This document shows positions 53,192 through 61,410 of a DNA stretch of 64,000 nucleotides, piece by piece. Origin of the DNA: Leptolyngbya sp. SIOISBB (GTDB taxonomy: Bacteria > Cyanobacteriota > Cyanobacteriia > Phormidesmidales > Phormidesmidaceae); assembly GCA_010671905.1 (NCBI GenBank), contig JAAHII010000001.1:806001-870000 (forward strand), given 5' to 3'. A program made the translations under genes and the position numbers. The stretch's first letter is position 1. Each line of letters begins with the position of its first letter. Below the pieces are notes generated by a model. It saw only the letters and a program-made list of their open reading frames with translations, had not been told where the DNA came from and did no database searches.

Positions 53192-54073
53192 ATGACTGTT
53201 TTACATACGCTACTAGCAATTTTGGCGGCATCGCTGTGGGGCTTTACCTTTGTCGCCATCAAAGTGGGACTAGGGGAGTTTCCACCCCTATTATTTGCCG
53301 CGCTACGGTTTGTTGTCGTAGCGTTTCCGGCGGTGTTTTTTGTCCCCCGCACCGGCATTGCCTGGCGGTGGATTGTGGCCGTGGGGCTAGCGATGGGCGT
53401 CTTTCAATTTGGCCTACTTTACATCGGCATGGAAATTGGGATGCCGGCGAGTCTGTCGTCTTTAGTGGTGCAATCCCAGGCGTTATTTACGCTGCTGTTT
53501 TCGACCTGGATTTTGCATGATGTACCACGTCGTCAACAGTGGTTGGGACTGGGTTTGGCGATCGCGGGCATGGGGGCGATCGCCCTGAGTCGTAGCGGTC
53601 ATGCTTCGATTTTGGGGCTCCTGTTAGTGCTGGGATCGGCAGCCGCCTGGGCGGTCGGCAATATCTGCATCAAACTAGCCAAGGTCACTAATGGCTTTCG
53701 CCTATTGGTGTGGATGGCGGTAATTCCGCCTCTGCCATTGTTAGGTTTGTCTGGGCTGTTGGAATCGGGACAGTGGTTGGCGTTGCGATCGCTGACACCG
53801 TTGGGCGTCGGCACGATTTTATATACGGGCCTAATCTCTTCACTGCTATGTTTTGGCTTTTGGGCGTATTTGGTGCAGCATTATTCACCTAGCCGAGTGG
53901 CCCCGTTTTCATTATTGGTGCCCATTTTTGGCATGGCGTTTTCGGTTGTGTTGCTGGGCGATAGTTTGAGCCAATGGGAGCTGGCCGGATCACTCCTCGT
54001 CTTCGTAGGACTTTGCTGCACCATCATGACGCCCACTCGTGCCCCTCAAGTCGCAGAGCCGACCTCCGAGTAA
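53192..54073 (+). CDS. EamA/DMT family transporter
   Basis: The 293-residue membrane protein has two EamA repeats of five helices each (about 1-135 and 145-285), with the typical openings LAASLWGFTFVAIKVGL and LGSAAAWAVGNICIKLA. DMT members export amino acids or metabolites; the substrate cannot be predicted. ATG 53192 is better than GTG 53174. It converges on the DUF4333 gene with 71 nt between stops. Confidence 0.87.
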   Translation: MTVLHTLLAILAASLWGFTFVAIKVGLGEFPPLLFAALRFVVVAFPAVFFVPRTGIAWRWIVAVGLAMGVFQFGLLYIGMEIGMPASLSSLVVQSQALFTLLFSTWILHDVPRRQQWLGLGLAIAGMGAIALSRSGHASILGLLLVLGSAAAWAVGNICIKLAKVTNGFRLLVWMAVIPPLPLLGLSGLLESGQWLALRSLTPLGVGTILYTGLISSLLCFGFWAYLVQHYSPSRVAPFSLLVPIFGMAFSVVLLGDSLSQWELAGSLLVFVGLCCTIMTPTRAPQVAEPTSE

Positions 54074-54144
54074 CCTGGAGCAGCCGGAATTTTCCACTGT
54101 GGCAACGGGTTCTCGATCTTGCTCCCTCAGTCACAAAGCCCAGC

Positions 54145-54846
54145 TTAATCGTCGTCGCCCGGTACCCGAGGCCGTTCGACTTCTCGGGTACCGGCAATTT
54201 TGGGGCGATCACCCCCCGTCGGAGCGTTCTCTTGGGTCGTGGTGTTAGTGGTCGCTGATTGCGCACTGGTGTCATCATCGGCATCCGAAGTACCAGCGGG
54301 ATTAGAGACCGTCGTTGCCGGGGCGATCGCTTCCCGTCGTTCATACCAGGTCAAGTTGCCTTCAGGGTCAACTTTGACCACCAAGGCAGTCACTTGGTCT
54401 GCCCCAACAGCGACACCACCCACAACTTCACATTCAAACTGCTCTCCCGGCTGATTGAGGCGATACAAATCGCCGCAGTCCACCGTGGCGCGTTTCGTAA
54501 AGGCCTGGGCAAAATCCTGTCGCAGGGTATCTTCGACCTTCCCCATATTCAAAATCACGCTAGAACTGGGAACATCCCACGTGATGCTGCCTTGGGCATC
54601 CTGCTGCACCACATTGATGGTAAATTCCCCCTCGGGTCGCAAATAGCCCACGCAGCGAAAGTAGGCCCCCGATTGCTTATACACATCCGGCGGACAGCGG
54701 ACTTCCGCCAACGACAGCCGCCGACTCTGACTTTCAATTTCCGCCTCAATTTCCTGTTCCACAGCGGTCATATCAAGCCGGTTAAAACAGCCCGTCAAGG
54801 TTAGGAGTCCGCCCGCTAGCAGTACTAAACGAAAAGTTGACCGCAT
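54145..54846 (-). CDS. DUF4333 lipoprotein with disordered tail
   Basis: From ATG 54846 the 233-residue protein has a lipoprotein signal with lipobox LTGC. Two DUF4333-like domains follow (about 25-95 and 100-170), each with a paired-Cys pattern (VRCPPDVYKQSGAYFRCVG and VDCGDLYRLNQPGEQFECEV). A Thr/Asp/Pro-rich disordered tail ends in GDDD. It is probably anchored to the inner leaflet facing the periplasm. A perfect 12-bp inverted repeat lies inside the coding sequence of the tail. Confidence 0.8.
   Translation of the reverse strand: MRSTFRLVLLAGGLLTLTGCFNRLDMTAVEQEIEAEIESQSRRLSLAEVRCPPDVYKQSGAYFRCVGYLRPEGEFTINVVQQDAQGSITWDVPSSSVILNMGKVEDTLRQDFAQAFTKRATVDCGDLYRLNQPGEQFECEVVGGVAVGADQVTALVVKVDPEGNLTWYERREAIAPATTVSNPAGTSDADDDTSAQSATTNTTTQENAPTGGDRPKIAGTREVERPRVPGDDD
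54159..54194. repeat. Perfect 12-bp inverted repeat inside a coding tail
   Basis: CCGGTACCCGAG (54159-54170) pairs with CTCGGGTACCGG (54183-54194) around a 12-nt loop. It encodes part of the disordered DUF4333 tail and lies between convergent genes, where it may act as a bidirectional terminator-like structure. Confidence 0.55.
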
Positions 54847-55103
54847 CTGCCTCTGTTGCTTAACGACTGATTTCCTTTCACTATACGCAGTCTTTCCCAG
54901 AAACAAGTAAAGACCGTCTTAACGAGGGTGTGTATAGCCTAAAGGCATTCAAGAAAGGTGGAGCCTGCCCGGAGGACTTGGGTGGATGGCATGAAGAAAG
55001 CTGATGAGGTGGGGGGAGTGGGTAAGTAAGGGAGTGGATGTATGAATGGGTGGCGGAGTACCCTCACCCCCTCATACTCTGCTACCATCCGGCTCTCCTC
55101 CTG

Positions 55104-55145
55104 TTCCCTATTCCCTATTCCCTGCTCCCTATTCCCTGTTCCCTC
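55104..55145. repeat. Heptanucleotide tandem repeat, TTCCCTA type
   Basis: Six consecutive 7-bp units (TTCCCTA, TTCCCTA, TTCCCTG, CTCCCTA, TTCCCTG, TTCCCTC) form a pyrimidine-only strand bias apart from A and G at unit ends. This is the STRR-type heptamer repeat known from filamentous cyanobacteria. It lies 80 nt upstream of ubiD. The stretch 54907-55103 before it is purine-rich then pyrimidine-rich and gene-free. Confidence 0.7.
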
Positions 55146-55225
55146 ACGGTAAAACTCCGAATTCTGTATTCCAAAGCTCGATTTCCTCCATAATGAAGCG
55201 AGGACGGCTTTACATTTCTTTAATC

Positions 55226-56737
55226 ATGGCAAAAGACCTACAAGCGTTTTTGAAGCTACTAGAAGACCGGGGACAACTGCGGCGAATCAAGGCCGCTGTG
55301 AATCCCGATCTGGAAGTGGCGGAAATTGCCAATCGACTGTTGTTATCCGGTGGCCCAGCGCTCTTATTCGAAAATGTGCAAGGTGCTGACATGCCGCTGG
55401 CTGTGAACGTACTCGGCACTCTAGAGCGCGTCTGCTGGAGTTTTGGCCTCGACTCACCGCAGGAGCTAGAAGCGATCGGGGAAAAGCTGGCGCTGCTGTA
55501 TCAACCCCGCCCGCCTAAGAAATTTTCCCAGGCGGTAGAGATGGGCAAAGCCCTCTTTGACGTGGTCAGAGCCAAGCCCGATCGCGACCTTTTTCCCCCT
55601 TGTCATCATGTCGTGCTCAAAGGCGACGATGTCGATCTGACCAAGCTGCCCTTGCTGCGGGTATACAGCGGCGATGCGGGTAAGGTCATTACCCTGGGGC
55701 TCATGGTTACCAAAGATCCAGAAAGCAAGATTCCCAATGTGGGGGTCTATCGCCTGCAGTTGCAATCCAAGAACACGGCGACGGTGCAGTGGCTCTCAGT
55801 CCGTGGCCCTAGCCGACATTTGCGTAAGGCCGCCGAGCGGGGCGAAAAGTTAGAGGTAGCGGTTGCGATCGGGGTCGATCCACTATTGATTCTCGCGGCA
55901 GCGACGCCCCTCCCCATTGATCTCTCGGAATGGCTATTTGCCGGACTCTACGGTGGTCAGGGGGTGAACCTGGCGAAATGCAAAACCGTCGATTTGGAAG
56001 TACCTGCCCTGTCGGAAGTGGTGCTGGAAGGCACCATTACCCCCGGAGAAACCGACCTGGATGGTCCGGCAGGCGATCACATTGGCTATTACGGCCCCCA
56101 ACGAGATAATGCGCCACTACTGCGGTTTCACTGCCTGACCCATCGCAAAAACCCGATTTACATGACGGCCTTTAGCGGTCGCCCGCCCAAAGAAGACGCC
56201 ATGATGGCCCTGGCGCTGAACCGCATTTACACGCCAATTTTGCGGATGCAGGTGCCAGAAATCATCGATTTCTTTTTGCCGATGGAGGGGTTGAGCTACA
56301 AGGCAGCAGTCCTGTCCATTGATAAAAGCTATCCCGGTCAGGCCCGGCGGGCGGCCTTCGCCTTTTGGACCGCGTTGCCACAGTTTACTTACACGAAGTT
56401 TGTCATCGTGGTGGATAAGTCGATCAATATTCGCGATCCGCGTGAGGTGATGTGGGCTGTGACCTCCAAGGTTGACCCTACCCGTGACGTCTTTATCCTG
56501 CCGGAAAATCCGTTTGACCGCCTCGACTTTGCGACGGAGAAACCCGGTCTGGGCAGCCGCATGGGCATTGATGCCACGACCAAGGTCTATCCGGAAACCG
56601 ATCGCCCCTGGAGTGATGAGTTAGTGCCTGATCCAGAGACGGCAGCGCTGGTCGATCGCCGCTGGGCCGAGTACGGTTTGGGTGATTTGAACTTGCAGGA
56701 TGTCGATCCCAACTTGTTTGGCTACGACATCCGATAG
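55226..56737 (+). CDS. ubiD: UbiD family decarboxylase
   Basis: UbiD enzymes use prenylated FMN to decarboxylate 4-hydroxy-3-polyprenylbenzoate-type substrates; in cyanobacteria this fits plastoquinone synthesis. The 503-residue protein has LQAFLKLLEDRGQLRRI, PPCHHVVLKGDD, NVGVYRLQLQ and LDGPAGDHIGYYGPQRDN. Late motifs TAFSGRPPKEDAMM and SKVDPTRDVFI are also present. ATG 55226 gives the usual length; the open frame back to 55046 runs through the heptamer repeat and is not credible as protein. The flavin prenyltransferase UbiX gene is not in the window. Confidence 0.9.
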   Translation: MAKDLQAFLKLLEDRGQLRRIKAAVNPDLEVAEIANRLLLSGGPALLFENVQGADMPLAVNVLGTLERVCWSFGLDSPQELEAIGEKLALLYQPRPPKKFSQAVEMGKALFDVVRAKPDRDLFPPCHHVVLKGDDVDLTKLPLLRVYSGDAGKVITLGLMVTKDPESKIPNVGVYRLQLQSKNTATVQWLSVRGPSRHLRKAAERGEKLEVAVAIGVDPLLILAAATPLPIDLSEWLFAGLYGGQGVNLAKCKTVDLEVPALSEVVLEGTITPGETDLDGPAGDHIGYYGPQRDNAPLLRFHCLTHRKNPIYMTAFSGRPPKEDAMMALALNRIYTPILRMQVPEIIDFFLPMEGLSYKAAVLSIDKSYPGQARRAAFAFWTALPQFTYTKFVIVVDKSINIRDPREVMWAVTSKVDPTRDVFILPENPFDRLDFATEKPGLGSRMGIDATTKVYPETDRPWSDELVPDPETAALVDRRWAEYGLGDLNLQDVDPNLFGYDIR

Positions 56738-56930
56738 CTTTAACTCAAACCTCTCTGACTCCATATGAGGCATACTCAGATGTCGAGGTCTGCTTACATT
56801 CATGAGATGCCTGGGGACCCTTTTGAAGCCGCATCTGCAGAATTCACCTTCAAGGCTACAGAAGTCACCTTGTGGTCAGCCTTAGAGGTTTGTTGAAGAT
56901 GGGATCCTGCTGTAGAAGCGTATTTGCACG

Positions 56931-58217
56931 ATGAAAATCAACATTCTCACGGTTGGCTCACGGGGCGATATTCAACCCTACTTAGCACTTGGGGTGGGGC
57001 TGAAAGCAGCAGGATATGACGTTCGACTCACTACCCATGCAATTTTTGAGGCGTTAATCACGCACTACGGTTTGGACTTCTTTCCCATTGGTGGCAATGT
57101 GCAAGCCATCATCCAGGGTGAAGCAGGACAAACCGCCATAGAAGCGGGACGGAATCCGATCACGGTGCTGCAGGAATTAACGAAGGCCTTAGAACCGTTG
57201 ATGGCAGAGTGTTTAGAACAGTCTTGGCAATCTTGTCAGGATGCCGATGCGATCATCAGTAGCGGGACGGCCTTTTGGGGAGACGACATTGCACAGCGGC
57301 TAGAGTTGCCCTCCTTTATTGGTCTCTTACAGCCAGTTACCGTCACCAGACAATTCCCTCACCCCCTAGCGCCCACGGTGAATCTGGGCGGTATGTTCAA
57401 CTGGCTCACCTACCAGTTTCTAAATCGGTTTTATTGGCAACTATTTAAACCCACGATCGCCCCCTGGAGACAAGCACACCTCAATTTGCCTCCCTACCAA
57501 AGCTGTCCGTTTCTAAGCGATCGCTGGCGTCAGTTGCCCAAACTATATGGCTTCAGTTCCACAATTGTGCCCCAGCCTGCAGATTGGGACGCTTCTTGCC
57601 ATGTGACCGGCTATTGGTTCTTAGATGCACCTGATGATTTTACGCCTCCTGCCGACCTCGTCGATTTTCTGGCGGATGGCGAACCGCCGGTCTCAATTGG
57701 TTTCGGTTCCATGTCTAGCCGCGACGCTGAAGCCATTACGGCAATGGCCTTAGAGGCATTGCAGCAAACTGGGCAGCGGGGTCTTCTGCTGACGGGGTGG
57801 GGCGGCATCACCCAGACAGATTTGCCCGATTCCGTATTCAAACTAGAGGCTATTCCCCATGCCTGGCTTTTCCCAAAAATGAAGGCCATTGTGCATCATG
57901 GTGGGGGGGGGACAACCTCTGCCGCTCTCCGCTCAGGAGTTCCTAGTGTGGTGGTGCCGTTTTTTGCCGATCAACCCTTTTGGGGCGATCGCACCGTTCG
58001 TTTAGGGGTGAGTGCCGCCTCGATTCCCAAGCGATCGCTATCGACAGCTCGATTGGGTGATGCCATTCGACAGGCGGTTGATGATGAGTCTTTAAGAGCG
58101 CAGGCAAAGCACATTGGTCATCTCTTGCAGGCAGAAGATGGCGTCGCTGCCGCGATCAAAATTATTACCCACCAGCTTGATCGGGTTGATCGCCATGAAT
58201 TCGAACGACTGGGATAA
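56931..58217 (+). CDS. GT1-family glycosyltransferase (UGT-like)
   Basis: The 428-residue protein has a GT28-like N-terminal lobe (INILTVGSRGDIQPYLALG) and a C-terminal UDP-sugar lobe with VSIGFGSMSSRD and a HHGGGGTTSAALRSGVP motif, followed by FADQPFWGDR. It resembles sterol 3-beta-glucosyltransferases and macrolide or zeaxanthin glucosyltransferases. The acceptor could be a lipid, carotenoid or sterol-like compound. It is monocistronic. Confidence 0.87.
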   Translation: MKINILTVGSRGDIQPYLALGVGLKAAGYDVRLTTHAIFEALITHYGLDFFPIGGNVQAIIQGEAGQTAIEAGRNPITVLQELTKALEPLMAECLEQSWQSCQDADAIISSGTAFWGDDIAQRLELPSFIGLLQPVTVTRQFPHPLAPTVNLGGMFNWLTYQFLNRFYWQLFKPTIAPWRQAHLNLPPYQSCPFLSDRWRQLPKLYGFSSTIVPQPADWDASCHVTGYWFLDAPDDFTPPADLVDFLADGEPPVSIGFGSMSSRDAEAITAMALEALQQTGQRGLLLTGWGGITQTDLPDSVFKLEAIPHAWLFPKMKAIVHHGGGGTTSAALRSGVPSVVVPFFADQPFWGDRTVRLGVSAASIPKRSLSTARLGDAIRQAVDDESLRAQAKHIGHLLQAEDGVAAAIKIITHQLDRVDRHEFERLG

Positions 58218-58461
58218 CCAGCCTCTGGATATTGCCCGTGAATGATTGCTCCGGACAGTCCGCAGCTGAAGCGCTTTGGTTGGCAATGAGCATCAATTCA
58301 AAGTGTCCTAGCTCAGTCTTCCGCTGGCATCGTAGAACAAGACCATCAACGCTGAGGGGGCAGGGTTCGCCATGGGAGGTCTACCAATAGTCTTAATGAC
58401 GTCTTGAGCGATCGTGTGCTCGACCCAGCAATATTCACTCATCGGGGTTGAGAAAACCAGA

Positions 58462-58494
58462 CAATAAAAATCCCTCCACGCTGGTGAAGGGATT
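58462..58494 (-). terminator. Rho-independent terminator of gltA
   Basis: Read on the minus strand, an 11-bp stem (58494-58484 with 58479-58469, one wobble) closes a 4-nt loop and is followed by TTTTATT. It starts 74 nt after the gltA stop. The gap 58218-58461 shows no other feature. Confidence 0.75.
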
Positions 58495-58567
58495 GGAGTT
58501 CCTGAAAATCGTCACTGAATATAATATGCGTCTTAATCACCGAAGTGCCTATGGGGGGAGGCACCCC

Positions 58568-59746
58568 TTAGGGGTGTTTCCCATTCGTCACATCACGGTC
58601 CCAAATCTGGGGACGATCATGCAACGCCACATACTTTTGGTTATGGGTGCCAGTGTAGATTTGGGTGGGACGAAAAATCCGATTTTCGCGAATCTGTTCT
58701 TTCCAATGGGCAAGCCAACCCGCCACCCGAGCGATCGCAAATACCGGGGTAAACAAGTCAGTCGGAATGCCCAACCGCCGATACACTAGGCCAGAATAGA
58801 AGTCCACATTGGGATAAACCCCTTTGCCCCCCAATCGCTCGGTAACCACCTGTTCGAGCTCTAGAGCAATGTCGTAATACTCATCACTGCCAAATTTCTC
58901 AAAGAGCTGCTCGGCCAACTTTTGCAAAATCTTGGCCCGAGGATCTTTGACTTTATACACCCGATGCCCAAAGCCCATGATCCGCTTTTTCTCTTTCATG
59001 CGGTTGTCGATATAGGGGCGCACATTCTCCACGCTGCCGATCGCTTCGAGCATATCAATGACTTCTTCGTTTGCCCCACCGTGCAGTGGGCCGGCCAAGG
59101 TGCCGACGGCTGAAGCCACCACGGCATAGGGATCCGTCAGGGTAGAGGCCGTCACCATGGCGGAAAACGTCGAGGCATTGATGGTGTGCTCTGCATGGAG
59201 CGTTAGACAGATATCAAAGATGCGGGCAGCTAGAGGGTCCGGCACCTGCTCATTCAGCATGTATAAGAAGTTCGCGGCGTAGTCCAAATCGTCGCGGGGC
59301 TGGACGGGGTCGTTGCCCTTGCGCATGAGCTGAAAGGCCGCCACCATGGTGGGAATTTTGGCCATCAGCCGCACTACAGCATTTTGGATGTAGAGCGGAT
59401 CATTGAGTGCCCGCTTGGAATAAAACAGCCCTAACGCCGCTGCACAGGCTTGCAGTGCATCCATCGGGTGCCCCCCCTCAGGAAAGCACTTCATCATGTC
59501 GCGAATGCGATATTTCAGTCGCCGATGGTGACGGATACCATACTCAAACTCTTCCAGTTCTGTTTTGGTGGGCAGCCCGCCCCAAATCAACAAATAGGCA
59601 GTTTCCAAAAAGGTGCTTTGCTGAGCCAAATCCTCAATGCGGATGCCGCGATACTCTAGAAGACCTTGTTGACCATCGACGTGGCTAATCGCTGATTGAG
59701 TTGCTGGAATCCCCTCCAAACCGGGCTTGTAGTCACAAACTGTCAT
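58568..59746 (-). CDS. gltA: Citrate synthase
   Basis: The enzyme condenses acetyl-CoA and oxaloacetate to citrate. The 392-residue protein has the type II citrate synthase motifs GLLEYRGIRIEDLA, FPEGGHPMDALQA, the catalytic His of LHAEHTINASTF and GPLHGGANEEVIDML, then GFGHRVYKVKDPRA. ATG 59746 fits the usual N-terminus; an upstream ATG at 59767 is possible. The stop codon TAA is exactly the loop of a perfect CACCCC/GGGGTG hairpin (58562-58576). Confidence 0.93.
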   Translation of the reverse strand: MTVCDYKPGLEGIPATQSAISHVDGQQGLLEYRGIRIEDLAQQSTFLETAYLLIWGGLPTKTELEEFEYGIRHHRRLKYRIRDMMKCFPEGGHPMDALQACAAALGLFYSKRALNDPLYIQNAVVRLMAKIPTMVAAFQLMRKGNDPVQPRDDLDYAANFLYMLNEQVPDPLAARIFDICLTLHAEHTINASTFSAMVTASTLTDPYAVVASAVGTLAGPLHGGANEEVIDMLEAIGSVENVRPYIDNRMKEKKRIMGFGHRVYKVKDPRAKILQKLAEQLFEKFGSDEYYDIALELEQVVTERLGGKGVYPNVDFYSGLVYRRLGIPTDLFTPVFAIARVAGWLAHWKEQIRENRIFRPTQIYTGTHNQKYVALHDRPQIWDRDVTNGKHP

Positions 59747-60131
59747 TGTTGTATCGCTCCCATACATTGACTGACGCCGTTGATTGCCAAATCTCAGCCG
59801 CACATCACCTGCATAATCCTCACGACTTCCATCTATGGGAGGCAATCTCAGTCGGATACGGCACTGTTGCTTTAGGCAAGTTTTGCTTCAGACCTTTCAT
59901 TAGCAGAATTCGAACCTTGCAGTCTGTTTAGTTCGCAACTTCTGAACTATATGAGAATGATCGGTCAGCCTTAGCGGTGTCTTAAACGTCCCTCTATTAT
60001 GGGGCGTCGAGTAGCCTTAAGAACAGAGAATCATGAAGCTGGGAGAGCGCAGTTGCATCTCCCTCCCTGGAAGCACCTGGGGATAAAGTTTTCAATACGG
60101 TACTAGATAGAGCCATCGTCGTAGCCGTACT
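59747..60131. other. Intergenic region, nothing recognisable
   Basis: This 385-nt stretch separates gltA from the upstream same-strand pentapeptide gene. It must hold the gltA promoter. No ORF, strong hairpin or repeat was recognised. Confidence 0.4.
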
Positions 60132-61268
60132 TCAATTCCTCGATCTTTGTACGGGTGGACACTCTTCGATGATTTCGTCGGAGAATATGGCTCCCGCCGC
60201 TTCTGGATCGAATTCTTCTGGAAATTGAGTGTTGACGTCGTAAATAGCTCTTTGAAAATTCGTGTTGCGAATAACAGCCTTACTTAAGTCGCTTCCTCTG
60301 ATGTCCGCCCCTTGAAGCCGTGCATCGCTTAAGTCAGCATAGCTAAACTTAGCCAGAGCTAAAATACTATTTGTAAAACTTGATTCTTTTAAATTCGTCA
60401 AAAGTAAATCTGCAGAGCAAAAAAATGAGTGATTAATACTAGCTTTCTCAAATTCAGCTCGGACTAAATTCGCACCTTCAAATACGGTCTCATTAAGTGT
60501 GGCGCCTGAAAAATCACTACTTATATCTGAGTTGCTGAAATTCATTCCAGTTAAATCTAGTTCTGAAAAGTCAGCCCCATATGACTCCAGTCCGATGGCT
60601 GATGAGTAAGGTGCTAATAAATAAATTCCCTGAATTGACACAGGAAAATTGTCTAAAAAAAGTGTTTCGAGACTGTAAACAACACTTTCAAAGGAAGCTC
60701 CATCAAAATTTAACTCCCGCAAGTCTGTTCCCACAAAGCTTACTCTGAGAAGAGTCGCATCTTTAAAGCTGGTGCCTGATAAATCAGCATCTCTGAAGGA
60801 AACGCTACTTAAACTTGCTTTGTCGAAAGATGCTCCGCTTAGATTTGCGTCTCTAAAATAAACACCTTCGAAGATAGTCTTCTGAAAATTGCTGCTATTT
60901 AAATCAGCCTCGTTCAAAGTGGCTTCATATAAATATGAATTTTCAAAATTAGCTAGGGCTAAATTCGAGCCAGAAAGGTCAGAGCCTAGCAGTGTAGAGT
61001 TCATGAAATCTACACCAGACAAATTCGAATCAAGAATTGTAGACGCGAAAATTATGGACCCTGCAAGAGATGCTTCACTTAAATCAACTTCGGAAACTTC
61101 AAGCCCAACAATCTCACAGGATAGACATTCCTTCGTTCTGACTATCTGATTCCATTCGTCCTGTGAAATAACCTCGATTGGGACTAAATCACTACGAACA
61201 CTTCTTGCCAAAAAGGAGCACACAAATACGGAAAAAGCCACGGTGATGCAGTATTTGAATGAATTCAT
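60132..61268 (-). CDS. Exported pentapeptide-repeat protein, AT-richer than neighbours
   Basis: The 378-residue protein has a signal peptide (YCITVAFSVFVCSFLARS), a short mature N-terminus with CLSCEIVG, and then a long pentapeptide array (about 55-355). The array repeats A(D/N)LSG-type units (DSNLSGVDFMNSTLLGSDLSG). Such arrays form right-handed beta-helices. A loop at about 190-235 interrupts the array, which suggests two stacked helices. Base composition and codon use are clearly more AT-rich than flanking genes, hinting at acquisition or fast drift. Function is unknown. The caspase-fold gene lies upstream on the same strand. Confidence 0.85.
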   Translation of the reverse strand: MNSFKYCITVAFSVFVCSFLARSVRSDLVPIEVISQDEWNQIVRTKECLSCEIVGLEVSEVDLSEASLAGSIIFASTILDSNLSGVDFMNSTLLGSDLSGSNLALANFENSYLYEATLNEADLNSSNFQKTIFEGVYFRDANLSGASFDKASLSSVSFRDADLSGTSFKDATLLRVSFVGTDLRELNFDGASFESVVYSLETLFLDNFPVSIQGIYLLAPYSSAIGLESYGADFSELDLTGMNFSNSDISSDFSGATLNETVFEGANLVRAEFEKASINHSFFCSADLLLTNLKESSFTNSILALAKFSYADLSDARLQGADIRGSDLSKAVIRNTNFQRAIYDVNTQFPEEFDPEAAGAIFSDEIIEECPPVQRSRN

Positions 61269-61410
61269 GCAACCCTTTCTCCCTCATGACAGATCGCATG
61301 CAGATTAGAAGGCCACTCACGGTTGGTACGCGAGAGTTAACAGAATGTGGCGATCGCTCATAGCGACAACAGCGAGAGTGAGCGGCAGCGATCCTTCTAC
61401 ACTAATTTGA

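Noticed and set aside
58448-58789. 113-codon plus-strand frame over the gltA 3' end
   Set aside because: It runs through the gltA terminator and is antisense to conserved gltA coding sequence.
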